DNA of 64,000 nucleotides from Oceanibaculum nanhaiense (GCF_002148795.1 NZ_MPOB01000006.1:1-64000); one strand, 5' to 3'; shown: positions 27,247 to 35,790, counted from the first letter of the stretch. Notes: generated from the letters alone by a model not told the origin. Program-made: numbers and translations.

Positions 27247-28005
27247 ATGCTTTCCGATCTTTCGTCCCACGCCCCCGAAATCCTGATCGTCGCCGCCGTC
27301 TTCCTGCTGGCCGGCGCGGTGAAGGGCGTCATCGGCATGGGGCTGCCGACCATTGCCCTTGGCCTGCTGACCGCCGTGGTCGGGCTGGAATCGGCCATGG
27401 CGCTGATCCTGGCCCCGGCCATCATCACCAACATCTGGCAAGGCTTTGTCGGAACCCATGTGCGCGAGGTGTTCCGGCGGCTCTGGCCGTTTTTCGTGCC
27501 GGCGACCCTGACCATCTGGCTGGGCGTGGCGCTGGCGCAGATCTGGCCGGCGGCACTGCCGGTGGCGCTGCTGGGCGGCGTGCTGATCGCCTATGGCGTG
27601 CTCGGCCTCGCCAAGCCCACCCTGCACCTGCCGCCGCGCCAAGAAATCTGGGTGGGTCCGCTGGCCGGCGCGCTGAACGGAATCTTCTCCGGCCTGACCG
27701 CCACTTTCGTGATTCCGGGCCTGCTCTATCTGCAGGCGCTGAATCTGAACCGTGACCAGATGGTGCGGGCACTCGGCCAGCTGTTCGTGTTCTCCACCGC
27801 GATGCTGGCCCTGGCGCTCGCCTTCTTCGGGCGGCTGCCGCCCGAGGCCAGCCTCGCCTCGCTGCTCTCGGTGCTGCCGGCCATCGCCGGCATGGTCGCG
27901 GGCAGCTGGCTGCGTCGCCGCCTGTCGGAAGCCGCCTTCCGCCGCGTGTTTTTCACCGCGCTGATCGGCCTCGGCACCTATCTGCTGCTGCCGGTGCTGC
28001 TCTAG
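27247..28005 (+). CDS. TauE/SafE family membrane permease
   Basis: A 252-residue membrane protein with about eight hydrophobic segments in two halves, typical of the TauE/SafE (DUF81) family. The first half carries GAVKGVIGMGLPTIALGL and the second GALNGIFSGLTATFVIPG. Family members export sulfite, sulfoacetate or other organic acids. It lies 44 bp before the amidoligase gene on the same strand, so export of that pathway's product is conceivable but unproven. Confidence 0.87.
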   Translation: MLSDLSSHAPEILIVAAVFLLAGAVKGVIGMGLPTIALGLLTAVVGLESAMALILAPAIITNIWQGFVGTHVREVFRRLWPFFVPATLTIWLGVALAQIWPAALPVALLGGVLIAYGVLGLAKPTLHLPPRQEIWVGPLAGALNGIFSGLTATFVIPGLLYLQALNLNRDQMVRALGQLFVFSTAMLALALAFFGRLPPEASLASLLSVLPAIAGMVAGSWLRRRLSEAAFRRVFFTALIGLGTYLLLPVLL

Positions 28006-28049
28006 CAGCCGGTATGGACCCGGCTGGGCGGGACGGGTAGAACAGACCT

Positions 28050-29039
28050 ATGACAGCCAGCAATGAACTCTTCCCGATGCCACCCGCGATGCACACCGAC
28101 AAGGGCGATATCCGCCATGTCGGCGTCGAGCTGGAGATGAGCGACATCGACATCGACACGCTGTCCCGGCTGGTGGCGGACCATGTCGGCGGCACGGTCG
28201 AAAAGCGCAGCCGCTACGTCCATACCGTGACCGGCGACACCGCCGGCGACTGGGAGGTCGAGCTCGACTTCGCCTATCTGAAGAACAAGACGGAGGCGCC
28301 CGCCGACGAACTTGCGGAACTGGCTGAGGATATAGTGCGCTTCGGCGCGGAGCAGATCGTGCCGCTGGAGATCGTCAGCCCGCCGCTGCCGGTTGACCGC
28401 CTGCCGGAGGTGAACGAGCTGATCCGGAAGCTGCGCGAGGCCGGGGTAAGCGGCACCGGCGGCGGTCTTTCCTACGCCTTCGGCCTGCATCTGAACCCGG
28501 AATTGCCGGCAACCGACGCTGCAACGATCACCCGCCATCTGCAGGCCTTCCTGTGCCTCTATGAATGGCTGAAGAAGCGCGCGCGCGTCGATCTGACCCG
28601 GCGGCTGACCGCCTATATCGCCGCCTATCCAGCGGATTATGTGCGGCTGGTCGTCGATCCCGCCTACACGCCGGACATACCCGACCTGATCGACGATTAC
28701 CTCGCCTTCAACCCGTCGCGGAACCGGGCGCTCGACATGTTGCCGCTGTTTGCGCATCTGGACGAAAAGCGGGTGCGCGCCAAGGTGCCCGACAAGCGCG
28801 TGAAAGGGCGGCCGACCTTTCATTACCGCCTGCCCAATTGCGAGATCGACCGGCCCGGCTGGGGCATTCACGAGAGCTGGACCGACTGGGTGATGCTGGA
28901 GCGGGTGGCCGCCGAGCCGGAAAAACTGGCCGCGCTGTGCGGCCTCTATCAGCGCTATCTCGACGAGCCTTTCGCCGTCTTCAACGATAGCTGGACAGAA
29001 CGTGTGGACCGGTGGCTGAGCGAAAACTTTCCCCGCTGA
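28050..29039 (+). CDS. Amidoligase family enzyme (glutamine-synthetase fold)
   Basis: A 329-residue protein of the amidoligase_2 class, predicted ATP-dependent carboxylate-amine ligases with a GS/GCS-like fold. Signature residues are visible: E27 and E29 in HVGVELEMSD, the LEIVSPPLP strand, GLSYAFGLHLNPEL, and the late FHYRLPNCEID. Published comparative genomics of this family pairs it with class I glutamine amidotransferases in small clusters that may make novel gamma-glutamyl or amide metabolites. Here the next gene (overlapping by 28 nt) is such an amidotransferase. Substrates are unknown. Confidence 0.88.
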   Translation: MTASNELFPMPPAMHTDKGDIRHVGVELEMSDIDIDTLSRLVADHVGGTVEKRSRYVHTVTGDTAGDWEVELDFAYLKNKTEAPADELAELAEDIVRFGAEQIVPLEIVSPPLPVDRLPEVNELIRKLREAGVSGTGGGLSYAFGLHLNPELPATDAATITRHLQAFLCLYEWLKKRARVDLTRRLTAYIAAYPADYVRLVVDPAYTPDIPDLIDDYLAFNPSRNRALDMLPLFAHLDEKRVRAKVPDKRVKGRPTFHYRLPNCEIDRPGWGIHESWTDWVMLERVAAEPEKLAALCGLYQRYLDEPFAVFNDSWTERVDRWLSENFPR

Positions 29040-29725
29040 TCGCCGTTACCGGACCGCGGCGCGGCGGCAAGGCGCCACGCCTGATGGTGCATCTGGCGAT
29101 CCGGCTGGCCGGCGGCCGGCCTGTACATCTGCGCCCGGGCGGCCCGCACAGCCATGACATGGCGGATTATGACGGCGTGGTCATCACCGGCGGGCATGAC
29201 ATCGACCCGGTGCTTTATGCCAGCCAGTCCGAAGTTGTGCCGAAATATGATGCGGAGCGCGACGCGCTGGAATCCGCCGTGATCGACGATGCGCTGATGC
29301 GCGGCCTGCCGTTGCTGGGCATCTGCCGGGGGGCGCAGCTGCTGAATGTCCGGCTGGGCGGCACACTGTTCCAGGAACTGCGCTCGCGCCGCAAGAACAC
29401 CTCGAACCGCTGGACCATCCTGCCGCTGAAGACGCTGCTGGTCGAGGCGGAGAGCTGCCTGCGGGAATTGCTGGACGGGCAGCGCGTGAAGATCAACAGC
29501 CTGCACAATCAGGGCATCGACGAACTGGGCGGCGGCCTGATCGTCTCCGGCCGCGATCTCGACGGCATCGTGCAGGGCATCGAGGCGCCCGGCCACGCCT
29601 ATCTGATCGGCGTGCAATGGCACCCGGAATTCCTGATCTTCCAGGCCCGCCAGCGCCGCCTGTTCAAGGCTCTGGTGGAGACGGCAAGACAGCGCAGGGA
29701 ACGCACCACGAAGCGCCTGGGCTGA
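29012..29725 (+). CDS. Class I glutamine amidotransferase / gamma-glutamyl hydrolase (peptidase C26)
   Basis: A 237-residue enzyme with the complete triad: C105 in GICRGAQL, and H204 and E206 in GVQWHPEF. VVITGGHDIDPVLY is typical of PuuD-like gamma-Glu-X hydrolases. The start is GTG at 29012 within the amidoligase gene; no good ribosome site is seen, so translational coupling is likely. As partner of the amidoligase it could supply ammonia or hydrolyse gamma-glutamyl intermediates. Confidence 0.9.
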   Translation: MAERKLSPLIAVTGPRRGGKAPRLMVHLAIRLAGGRPVHLRPGGPHSHDMADYDGVVITGGHDIDPVLYASQSEVVPKYDAERDALESAVIDDALMRGLPLLGICRGAQLLNVRLGGTLFQELRSRRKNTSNRWTILPLKTLLVEAESCLRELLDGQRVKINSLHNQGIDELGGGLIVSGRDLDGIVQGIEAPGHAYLIGVQWHPEFLIFQARQRRLFKALVETARQRRERTTKRLG

Positions 29726-29786
29726 ACCGCCAGGGCGGGCGTTACGTATAGAGAGCTGTTCCCCGCCCGCAGAAGACAGGCATATC

Positions 29787-30494
29787 ATGTCCGAGGAGCT
29801 TCCCGAGAACGCTATCGCCGTGGTGATCGGCGCTGGCGGCGGCATTGGTGCCGCCGTGCTGGACCAGCTGCGCCAGCGCGGCAGCTTTGCCCTGGTGCTG
29901 GGCTTTGGCCGGCACAGCGATCCTGCGCTCGATTTGCTCGACGAGGCCAGCATCGAAAAGGCGGCCCGCCATGTCGCGACGCTTCCCGGCGAATTGCGGT
30001 TGCTGTTCGACGCCAGCGGCTTCCTGCATGGCCATGGCTTCCAGCCGGAGAAGAGCTGGCGCGATCTCGACCCGGCGCATCTGGCCCATAATTTCGCGGT
30101 GAACGCCATCGGCCCGGCGCTGCTGATGAAGCATTTCCTGCCGCTGCTGCCGCGCAACGGCAAGGCGGTCTTCGCCACCCTGTCGGCCAAGGTCGGCAGC
30201 ATCGGCGACAACCAGCTGGGCGGCTGGTACGGCTATCGCGCAGCGAAGGCGGCACTGAACCAGCTTGTCCATACCGCCGCCATCGAGCTGAAGCGCAGCC
30301 GCCCGCAGGCAATCTGCGTGGCGCTGCATCCGGGCACGGTGGACACGCACCTTTCCGCCCCCTTCGCCAAATCCGGCCTTGCCGTCCGCCCGCCGGAAGA
30401 AGCCGCAGCCGACCTGCTGGCGGTGATCGACGGGCTGAAACCGGAACAGACCGGCAGCTTCTTCGATTATCGCGGCGCCCCCCTGCCCTGGTAG
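29787..30494 (+). CDS. SDR family oxidoreductase (C-factor-like)
   Basis: A 235-residue short-chain dehydrogenase. The cofactor loop IGAGGGIGAAV is near residue 15, and the catalytic Tyr and Lys occur in GYRAAKAA. Its overall pattern resembles CsgA/C-factor-like SDRs often found beside cryptochrome/photolyase genes. The spacing of 4 bp to the DUF2256 gene implies a shared transcript with the photolyase. Substrate is unknown. Confidence 0.87.
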   Translation: MSEELPENAIAVVIGAGGGIGAAVLDQLRQRGSFALVLGFGRHSDPALDLLDEASIEKAARHVATLPGELRLLFDASGFLHGHGFQPEKSWRDLDPAHLAHNFAVNAIGPALLMKHFLPLLPRNGKAVFATLSAKVGSIGDNQLGGWYGYRAAKAALNQLVHTAAIELKRSRPQAICVALHPGTVDTHLSAPFAKSGLAVRPPEEAAADLLAVIDGLKPEQTGSFFDYRGAPLPW

Positions 30495-30498
30495 CACC

Positions 30499-30657
30499 AT
30501 GCCGCGCATGCGTAAGAAAGCCGACCTGCCGTCGAAGCTCTGCCAGGCCTGCGGCTGCCCCTTCGCCTGGCGCAAGAAATGGCGCACGGTCTGGGACGAG
30601 GTGAAGACCTGCTCCGACCGCTGCAAGTCAGAACTTCGCCAGAAAGGCAGATCATGA
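30499..30657 (+). CDS. DUF2256 zinc-ribbon protein (52 aa)
   Basis: A 52-residue protein with four cysteines in the DUF2256 pattern CQACGCPFAWRKKW and VKTCSDRC, presumably binding one zinc. It starts four bases after the SDR stop and its stop overlaps the photolyase ATG (ATGA), so translation is coupled. DUF2256 genes recur beside FeS-type photolyase/cryptochrome genes; a role as accessory or RNA/DNA-binding factor is inferred only from that. Confidence 0.85.
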   Translation: MPRMRKKADLPSKLCQACGCPFAWRKKWRTVWDEVKTCSDRCKSELRQKGRS

Positions 30658-32189
30658 GCGGAAGCCTGCGCCTCGTGCTGGGCGATCAGCTGAGCCGGGA
30701 CCTCTCCGCGCTCGACGGGCTGGACCTCGCCCGCGACGTGGTGCTGCTCACCGAGGTGGCGGATGAGGCAACCTATGTCCCGCACCACAAGCAGAAGATC
30801 GCCCTCATCTTGTCGGCCATGCGGCATTTCGCGGCGGAACTGCGGGCAGAGGGGATCGCGGTCGATTATGTGACGCTCGACGATCCGCAGAACACCGGCA
30901 GCTTCACCGGCGAGGTGACGCGCGCGGCGGCGCGACACAAACCGGCGCGGATCATCGTGACGGAACCCGGCGAATGGCGCGTGCTGCAGGCCATGCGCGG
31001 CTGGGAGGCTGAGACGGGCATACCGGTCGAAATCCGCGAGGATACCCGCTTCTTCGCCAGCCGCCGGCGCTTCGCACGCTGGGCCGAGGACAGGCGGACC
31101 TACCGCATGGAGTTCTTCTACCGCGAGATGCGGCGCGAGACCGGCATCCTGCTGACATCGGACGGCGAGCCGGAAGGCGGACACTGGAACTACGATGCCG
31201 AGAACCGCAAGCCGCTGCCCAAAGACTTCACGCCGCCGCACCGGCAGCGGTTCGAACCAGACGCGACGACGCGAGAGGTGCTGGATCTGGTCGCGCGGCA
31301 CTTCCCCGACAATTTCGGCGATCTGGAACCGTTCGGCTGGACGGTGACGCGGGCGGGCGCGCTGGCGGCGCTGGCGGAGTTCCTCAGCCATTGCCTGCCC
31401 CGCTTCGGCGATTATCAGGACGCGATGAAGCAGGGCGCGCCCTTCCTGCATCACGGGCTGATCGCGCCCTATCTGAATATCGGCCTGCTGGGCCCACGCG
31501 AAATCTGCGCCGCTGCCGAGGCGGAATACCGGGAGGGCCGCGCGCCGCTGAACGCGGTGGAGGGCTTCATCCGGCAGATTCTCGGCTGGCGGGAATATGT
31601 GCGCGGCCTGTACTGGCACCGCATGCCGGCCTATGCGGAAACCAACGCGCTGGACGCGCACCGCCCGCTGCCCTGGCTCTACTGGGGCGGCGAGACCAAG
31701 ATGAACTGCTTGCAGGAGGTCATCGGCCAGACCCGGCAGCATGCCTATTCCCACCATATCCAGCGGCTGATGGTGACCGGCAATTTCGCGCTGCTGGCCG
31801 GTATCGATCCGAAGCAGGTCGAGGAATGGTATCTGGCCGTCTATGCCGACGCCTTCGAATGGGTGGAACTGCCCAACACCCACGGCATGGCGCTGTTTGC
31901 CGATGGCGGCATCATGGCCAGCAAGCCCTATGCGGCGTCCGGCGCCTATATCGACCGCATGTCGGATTTCTGCGGCACCTGCGCCTACAAGGTGAAGGAG
32001 AAGAGCGGCCATGAGGCCTGCCCCTTCAACTATCTCTACTGGGCCTTTTTGATCCGCAACGAAAAGGCGCTGAAGGGCAATCCCCGCATGGCCATGCCCT
32101 ACCGCACCCTGGCCAAATGGCCGGAGGACCGCCGGCAGGCCATCGCCCGCGAGGCAGAGAACTTCCTGGACAGTCTCGCCGCCTCTTGA
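30654..32189 (+). CDS. phrB: FeS-type (6-4) photolyase / cryptochrome-related protein
   Basis: A 511-residue flavoprotein of the prokaryotic (6-4) photolyase group (FeS-BCP, PhrB). The four [4Fe-4S] cysteines are present: C352 (KMNCLQEV), C440 and C443 (DFCGTC) and C456 (EACPF), each two residues later than in Agrobacterium PhrB. The N-terminal photolyase-related domain opens LRLVLGDQL. I chose the ATG at 30654, which overlaps the DUF2256 stop. It repairs (6-4) photoproducts with blue light, using FAD and probably a ribolumazine antenna. Confidence 0.94.
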   Translation: MSGSLRLVLGDQLSRDLSALDGLDLARDVVLLTEVADEATYVPHHKQKIALILSAMRHFAAELRAEGIAVDYVTLDDPQNTGSFTGEVTRAAARHKPARIIVTEPGEWRVLQAMRGWEAETGIPVEIREDTRFFASRRRFARWAEDRRTYRMEFFYREMRRETGILLTSDGEPEGGHWNYDAENRKPLPKDFTPPHRQRFEPDATTREVLDLVARHFPDNFGDLEPFGWTVTRAGALAALAEFLSHCLPRFGDYQDAMKQGAPFLHHGLIAPYLNIGLLGPREICAAAEAEYREGRAPLNAVEGFIRQILGWREYVRGLYWHRMPAYAETNALDAHRPLPWLYWGGETKMNCLQEVIGQTRQHAYSHHIQRLMVTGNFALLAGIDPKQVEEWYLAVYADAFEWVELPNTHGMALFADGGIMASKPYAASGAYIDRMSDFCGTCAYKVKEKSGHEACPFNYLYWAFLIRNEKALKGNPRMAMPYRTLAKWPEDRRQAIAREAENFLDSLAAS

Positions 32190-32216
32190 CCTTCCGGTAG
32201 CTGGAAGCCCTATCTC
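32186..32216 (+). promoter_or_regulatory. CueR/HmrR-type copper-responsive promoter
   Basis: TTGACC (32186-32191) and TATCTC (32211-32216) are separated by 19 bp. The spacer holds the dyad ACCTTCC-GGTAGC-TGGAAGC, nearly the E. coli copA operator with its overlong spacer, the hallmark of MerR-family activation. The -35 overlaps the photolyase stop codon. It precedes a copper chaperone gene, which fits copper induction. Confidence 0.8.
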
Positions 32217-32246
32217 GGGGATATCCGACAGGAAAGGAGAGTCAGA

Positions 32247-32453
32247 ATGGCGTTGTTCAAGGTAACCGGCATGAGTTGCGGCCATTGCGTGAAGGCTGTC
32301 GAGAATGCGGTGCACGAGGCCGCACCACAGGCAAAAGTCACCGTCGATCTGGCCGCCGGGACGGTGCGCACTGACGGCATCGCCCCCGATGCCGCAAAGA
32401 CTGCCATCGAAGAAGCCGGCTATGAAGTGACGGACACGCTGGAAGCGGCGTGA
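32247..32453 (+). CDS. copZ: Heavy-metal-associated (CopZ-like) copper chaperone
   Basis: A 68-residue ferredoxin-like HMA protein with GMSCGHC at residues 8-14, the Cu(I)-binding loop, and an EEAGYEVTD end typical of CopZ. An AAAGGAGAG ribosome site precedes the ATG. It would shuttle Cu(I) to a P-type ATPase or to a sensor; none is encoded nearby. A CueR-type promoter lies 30 bp upstream. Confidence 0.92.
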   Translation: MALFKVTGMSCGHCVKAVENAVHEAAPQAKVTVDLAAGTVRTDGIAPDAAKTAIEEAGYEVTDTLEAA

Positions 32454-32455
32454 CA

Positions 32456-32935
32456 ATGAAGCGGACTCGCTGGATCGCCCTCGGCGTCACCCTGCTTGCG
32501 GCGGCCGGCGGTGGTGCCGCCTGGCAGTTCGCCGCCCCTTCTCCAGCGTCTGGCGCCATACCGCCCATCGATCCCGGCAATACTGAACAGGTGGCGCTGG
32601 GCAGGGATATCTATGCCGCGCAATGCGCTGCCTGCCATGGCACCCGGCTGGAAGGCCAGCCGGACTGGCAGGTACGCCTGCCTGACGGGCGCCTGCCCGC
32701 CCCGCCGCACGATGCCAGCGGCCATACCTGGCATCATCCGGACAGCCAGCTTTTCGCCATGACGAAATACGGCATCGAGCCTTTCGCGCCGAAAGGCTAT
32801 GAGAGCGATATGCCGGCCTTCCGGGACATCCTCACAGATACCGAGATCGCCGCCGCGCTGGCCTACATCAAGAGCCGCTGGCCGCAGGATATCCGCCAGC
32901 GCCACGACGCCCTGAATCGCACCGCAAAGAAATAA
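32456..32935 (+). CDS. Monoheme c-type cytochrome
   Basis: A 159-residue protein with an N-terminal signal-anchor (KRTRWIALGVTLLAAAGGGA), one heme motif CAACH near residue 54 and a plausible distal Met in SDMPAF. It is a class I cytochrome of the type found with copper and oxidase genes. The ATG at 32456 gives a normal signal; a GTG at 32450 overlapping the copZ stop is the alternative. Coregulation with copZ suggests a role in copper stress or periplasmic electron transfer, which remains inference. Confidence 0.88.
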   Translation: MKRTRWIALGVTLLAAAGGGAAWQFAAPSPASGAIPPIDPGNTEQVALGRDIYAAQCAACHGTRLEGQPDWQVRLPDGRLPAPPHDASGHTWHHPDSQLFAMTKYGIEPFAPKGYESDMPAFRDILTDTEIAAALAYIKSRWPQDIRQRHDALNRTAKK

Positions 32936-33070
32936 AAAATTGAATATAAATTTCCGTCAGTGAAATACACAAAATAATAATACGCAATTTTATTTCATAA
33001 TTCATTATTAAAATTTCGCGTTACTGTATTTTCAAATAAATCCCAAAGCCACAAATCCCCGGACATATTG

Positions 33071-33099
33071 TTGACATTATTCATCATATCTGCATATAT
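33071..33099 (+). promoter_or_regulatory. Sigma-70 promoter upstream of the BCCT gene
   Basis: A perfect -35 TTGACA (33071-33076), a 17-bp spacer and ATATAT (33094-33099) lie in an AT-rich 390-bp gap. This is the best sigma-70 match I noticed in the window. Transcription from it would enter a hairpin/T-run before reaching the transporter gene. Confidence 0.65.
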
Positions 33100-33147
33100 C
33101 GGGGCGTATATATCTGAGGTCATCCTCTTTATAAGATTTAATTCTGC

Positions 33148-33178
33148 AAATCCGCCATCGTCTGGCGGATTTATTTTT
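33148..33178 (+). terminator. Leader terminator or attenuator before the BCCT gene
   Basis: A nine-pair stem AAATCCGCC/GGCGGATTT with loop ATCGTCT is followed by ATTTTT. It is a complete intrinsic terminator about 145 bp before the transporter start, between the promoter and the gene. It would yield a short leader RNA of about 70 nt unless read through. The rest of the gap 32936-33323 holds no gene I can support. Confidence 0.75.
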
Positions 33179-33323
33179 AACGCTACTTTCAGGGTCCTGC
33201 AGTCAGAAGCACGCGCGGCACGGGGCCGCGCCAGCCAATCGGGAGGGTACGCCCCTGTACCCTCTGTCGCCCCAGACGCGACAAGCCACCGATCTGACCA
33301 GGACTCGACAAAAAGGAGGGGCA

Positions 33324-34943
33324 ATGAGCAACGAATCCTACGAAACGCCACCTGATGGCGAAGTCCAGGCGATCGAGACCGACTACGAGGTCGGCCAGGA
33401 CAATTATCAAAGCAAATTCGGTCCGTTCGGCCTGGATATCCACAACCCGGTCTTCATGATCTCGGGCCTCACCATCGTGGCCTTCGTCTTCCTGGCGCTG
33501 GCGCTGCCTGGCCCGGCCGCCGATTTCTTCGGCTGGCTGCGTCCGGCCATCACCTCGACCTTCGACTGGTTCTTCCTGCTGTCGGCCAACATCTTCGTGC
33601 TGGTCTGCCTGGGCATCGTGGTCTCGCCGCTGGGGCGGGTGCGCATCGGCGGCACCGAGGCGACGCCGGATTATTCCTATGCCACCTGGTTTTCGATGCT
33701 GTTCGCCGCCGGCATGGGCATCGGCCTGATGTTCTTCGGCGTGTCCGAGCCAATCTCGCACTTCACCTCGTCCTTTGCCGAGGGGGCCGGCTCCGCCGAC
33801 AGCTGGGCACCGCTGGCCGGCGCCGCCGGTGATGCGGTCGAGGCACAGCGTCTCGGCATGGCGGCCACCATCTTCCATTGGGGCCTGCATCCCTGGGCGA
33901 TCTACGCCATCGTAGCATTGGCGCTGGCGCTGTTCAGCTTCAACAAGGGCCTGCCGCTCAGCATGCGCTCGATCTTCTACCCGATCTTCGGCGAGCGGGT
34001 GTGGGGCTGGACCGGCCATATCATCGATACCCTCGCGGTGTTCGCCACCCTGTTCGGCCTCGCCACCTCGCTGGGCATCGGTGCGCAGCAGGCCAATGCC
34101 GGCCTGGAATTCCTGTTCGGCATACCGGATGGCGACACCTCCAAGGTGCTGCTGATCATCGGCATCACCGGCATCGCCCTGCTCTCCGTGCTCGCCGGCC
34201 TCGACAAGGGCGTCCGGCGGCTGTCCGAGGCCAACATGATACTGGCGGCATTGCTGCTGCTGTTTGTTCTGTTTGTCGGCCCGACGACGGTGATCCTGTC
34301 GGACTTCTTCGGCAATCTCGGCGCCTATGCCGAATATCTGCCGGCGCTGTCCAACCCGTTCGGGCGCGAGGACGCCAACTTCAGCCAGGGCTGGACCTCG
34401 TTCTACTGGGCCTGGTGGATTTCCTGGTCGCCCTTCGTCGGCATGTTTATCGCCCGGGTGAGCCGCGGCCGTACGGTGCGCGAATTCATCATCTGCGTGC
34501 TGATCATCCCGTCGCTCGTCTCGGTGCTGTGGATGACCGCCTTTGGCGGCACCGCCGTGCATCTGATCGTCGATCAGAACTATCAGGCGGTGGCTGATGC
34601 GGCGCTGGAGCTGAAGCTGTTCGTGATGCTGGAAGCGCTGCCGCTGACGGCAATCGCCTCCTTCATCGGCATCGTGCTGGTGATCGTGTTCTTCGTCACC
34701 TCGTCGGATTCCGGCTCGCTGGTGATCGACACCATCACCGCCGGCGGCAAGACCGACGCGCCGGTGCCGCAGCGCGTGTTCTGGTGCACCTTCGAGGGGC
34801 TGGTGGCGATTGCGCTGCTGCTGGGCGGTGGCCTTACGGCGCTGCAGGCAGCCGCGGTTTCGACCGGCCTGCCCTTCACGCTGGTGCTGCTGCTTGGCTG
34901 CTACGCCCTGATCAAGGGGCTGATAAGCGAGCCACGCGGCTGA
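33324..34943 (+). CDS. BCCT family betaine/choline/carnitine transporter
   Basis: A 539-residue transporter with twelve hydrophobic segments. The sodium/substrate loop GMGIGLMFFGVSEP and the family signature FYWAWWISWSPFVGMFIARV (20 residues of it) are intact. A GMGIG loop is typical of sodium-coupled betaine carriers. It takes up glycine betaine or related quaternary ammonium compounds as osmoprotectants or nutrients. A GGAGGGGC site precedes the ATG. It is monocistronic, with a leader terminator before it and a strong terminator after it. Confidence 0.94.
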   Translation: MSNESYETPPDGEVQAIETDYEVGQDNYQSKFGPFGLDIHNPVFMISGLTIVAFVFLALALPGPAADFFGWLRPAITSTFDWFFLLSANIFVLVCLGIVVSPLGRVRIGGTEATPDYSYATWFSMLFAAGMGIGLMFFGVSEPISHFTSSFAEGAGSADSWAPLAGAAGDAVEAQRLGMAATIFHWGLHPWAIYAIVALALALFSFNKGLPLSMRSIFYPIFGERVWGWTGHIIDTLAVFATLFGLATSLGIGAQQANAGLEFLFGIPDGDTSKVLLIIGITGIALLSVLAGLDKGVRRLSEANMILAALLLLFVLFVGPTTVILSDFFGNLGAYAEYLPALSNPFGREDANFSQGWTSFYWAWWISWSPFVGMFIARVSRGRTVREFIICVLIIPSLVSVLWMTAFGGTAVHLIVDQNYQAVADAALELKLFVMLEALPLTAIASFIGIVLVIVFFVTSSDSGSLVIDTITAGGKTDAPVPQRVFWCTFEGLVAIALLLGGGLTALQAAAVSTGLPFTLVLLLGCYALIKGLISEPRG

Positions 34944-34967
34944 CCCCGGCTGAACCGTGACGACAAG

Positions 34968-35004
34968 CCCCCGTCAGGCAGATGCCTGGCGGGGGTTTTC
35001 GTTT
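34968..35004 (+). terminator. Rho-independent terminator after the BCCT gene
   Basis: A long stem CCCCCGTCAGGC/GCCTGGCGGGGG followed by TTTTCGTTT, 25 bp after the stop codon. Confidence 0.9.
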
Positions 35005-35043
35005 GCGCTGGGATATGGGCCAAAACAGCCTATTTTCTGCGCC

Positions 35044-35790
35044 ATGAAAATCGCCAGCGCCCTTGGACTCGCCCGGTCTGTCCTGCATTACCGGCTGAAC
35101 CTGCCGAAGCAATACCGGCTGCGGCTTCTGTACAGCCAGTTCGTCCGGCCGGGCGACCTGGCCTTCGATGTCGGCGCCCATCTCGGCGACCGGACATGGG
35201 CCTTGCGCGCGCTGGGCTGCCGGGTGGTGGCGGTAGAGCCGCAGCCATTGCCCGTCCGCTTCCTTGAATGGCTCTATAGCGCGGCATCGGATGTCGCTCT
35301 GGAGAGCTGCGCGTTGGGGGCCGGACCGGGCACGGCGGAGCTGCTGGTCAGCAGTCGCCACCCGACTGTCTCCAGCCTGTCCGCCAGCTGGGTCGAACAG
35401 GCATCTGCAAGCGATGAGTTCAGGACCGTTACCTGGGACAGGCAGGTTCCGGTCCGGATCGATACGCTGGACGGGCTGATCGCACGCCATGGCCTGCCCG
35501 CCTTCTGCAAGATCGATGTCGAGGGCTTCGAGCGCGATGTGCTGCGCGGCCTCAGCCAGCCGATCCCGGCCCTATCCTTCGAATTCCTGACAGCGCGGCA
35601 CGACCTCACCCTGGAGTGCCTGGCCGAGGCGGCCCGCATAGCCCCATACCGCTGCAACATCGCCTATGGCGAGAGCCTGCGGCTGGCCCTGCCGGACTGG
35701 CGGGATATCGGGGATTTCCAGGCGTTACTCCGCGCGGTGCCGGCCGGAATTGCCTCGGGCGATATCTACCTTCAACTGCCCCGGACATAA
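35044..35790 (+). CDS. FkbM family methyltransferase
   Basis: A 248-residue class I SAM-dependent methyltransferase. Motif I FDVGAHLGDRT lies at about residues 41-51, AVEPQP is motif II, and IDVEGFERDVLRG is the FkbM-specific segment. FkbM enzymes O-methylate sugars, polyketides or other small molecules; the acceptor here is unknown. I chose the ATG at 35044, because the longer frame (from 34957) would run through the terminator. It stands alone. Confidence 0.9.
   Translation: MKIASALGLARSVLHYRLNLPKQYRLRLLYSQFVRPGDLAFDVGAHLGDRTWALRALGCRVVAVEPQPLPVRFLEWLYSAASDVALESCALGAGPGTAELLVSSRHPTVSSLSASWVEQASASDEFRTVTWDRQVPVRIDTLDGLIARHGLPAFCKIDVEGFERDVLRGLSQPIPALSFEFLTARHDLTLECLAEAARIAPYRCNIAYGESLRLALPDWRDIGDFQALLRAVPAGIASGDIYLQLPRT

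Noticed and set aside
29742-32456. 904-codon open frame on the minus strand
   Set aside because: It is antisense to the SDR, DUF2256, photolyase and copZ genes, all of which have clear motifs.
32995-33355. Small frames on both strands in the AT-rich gap before the BCCT gene
   Set aside because: They cover the promoter and terminator hairpin, lack ribosome sites and end inside the transporter gene or the gap.
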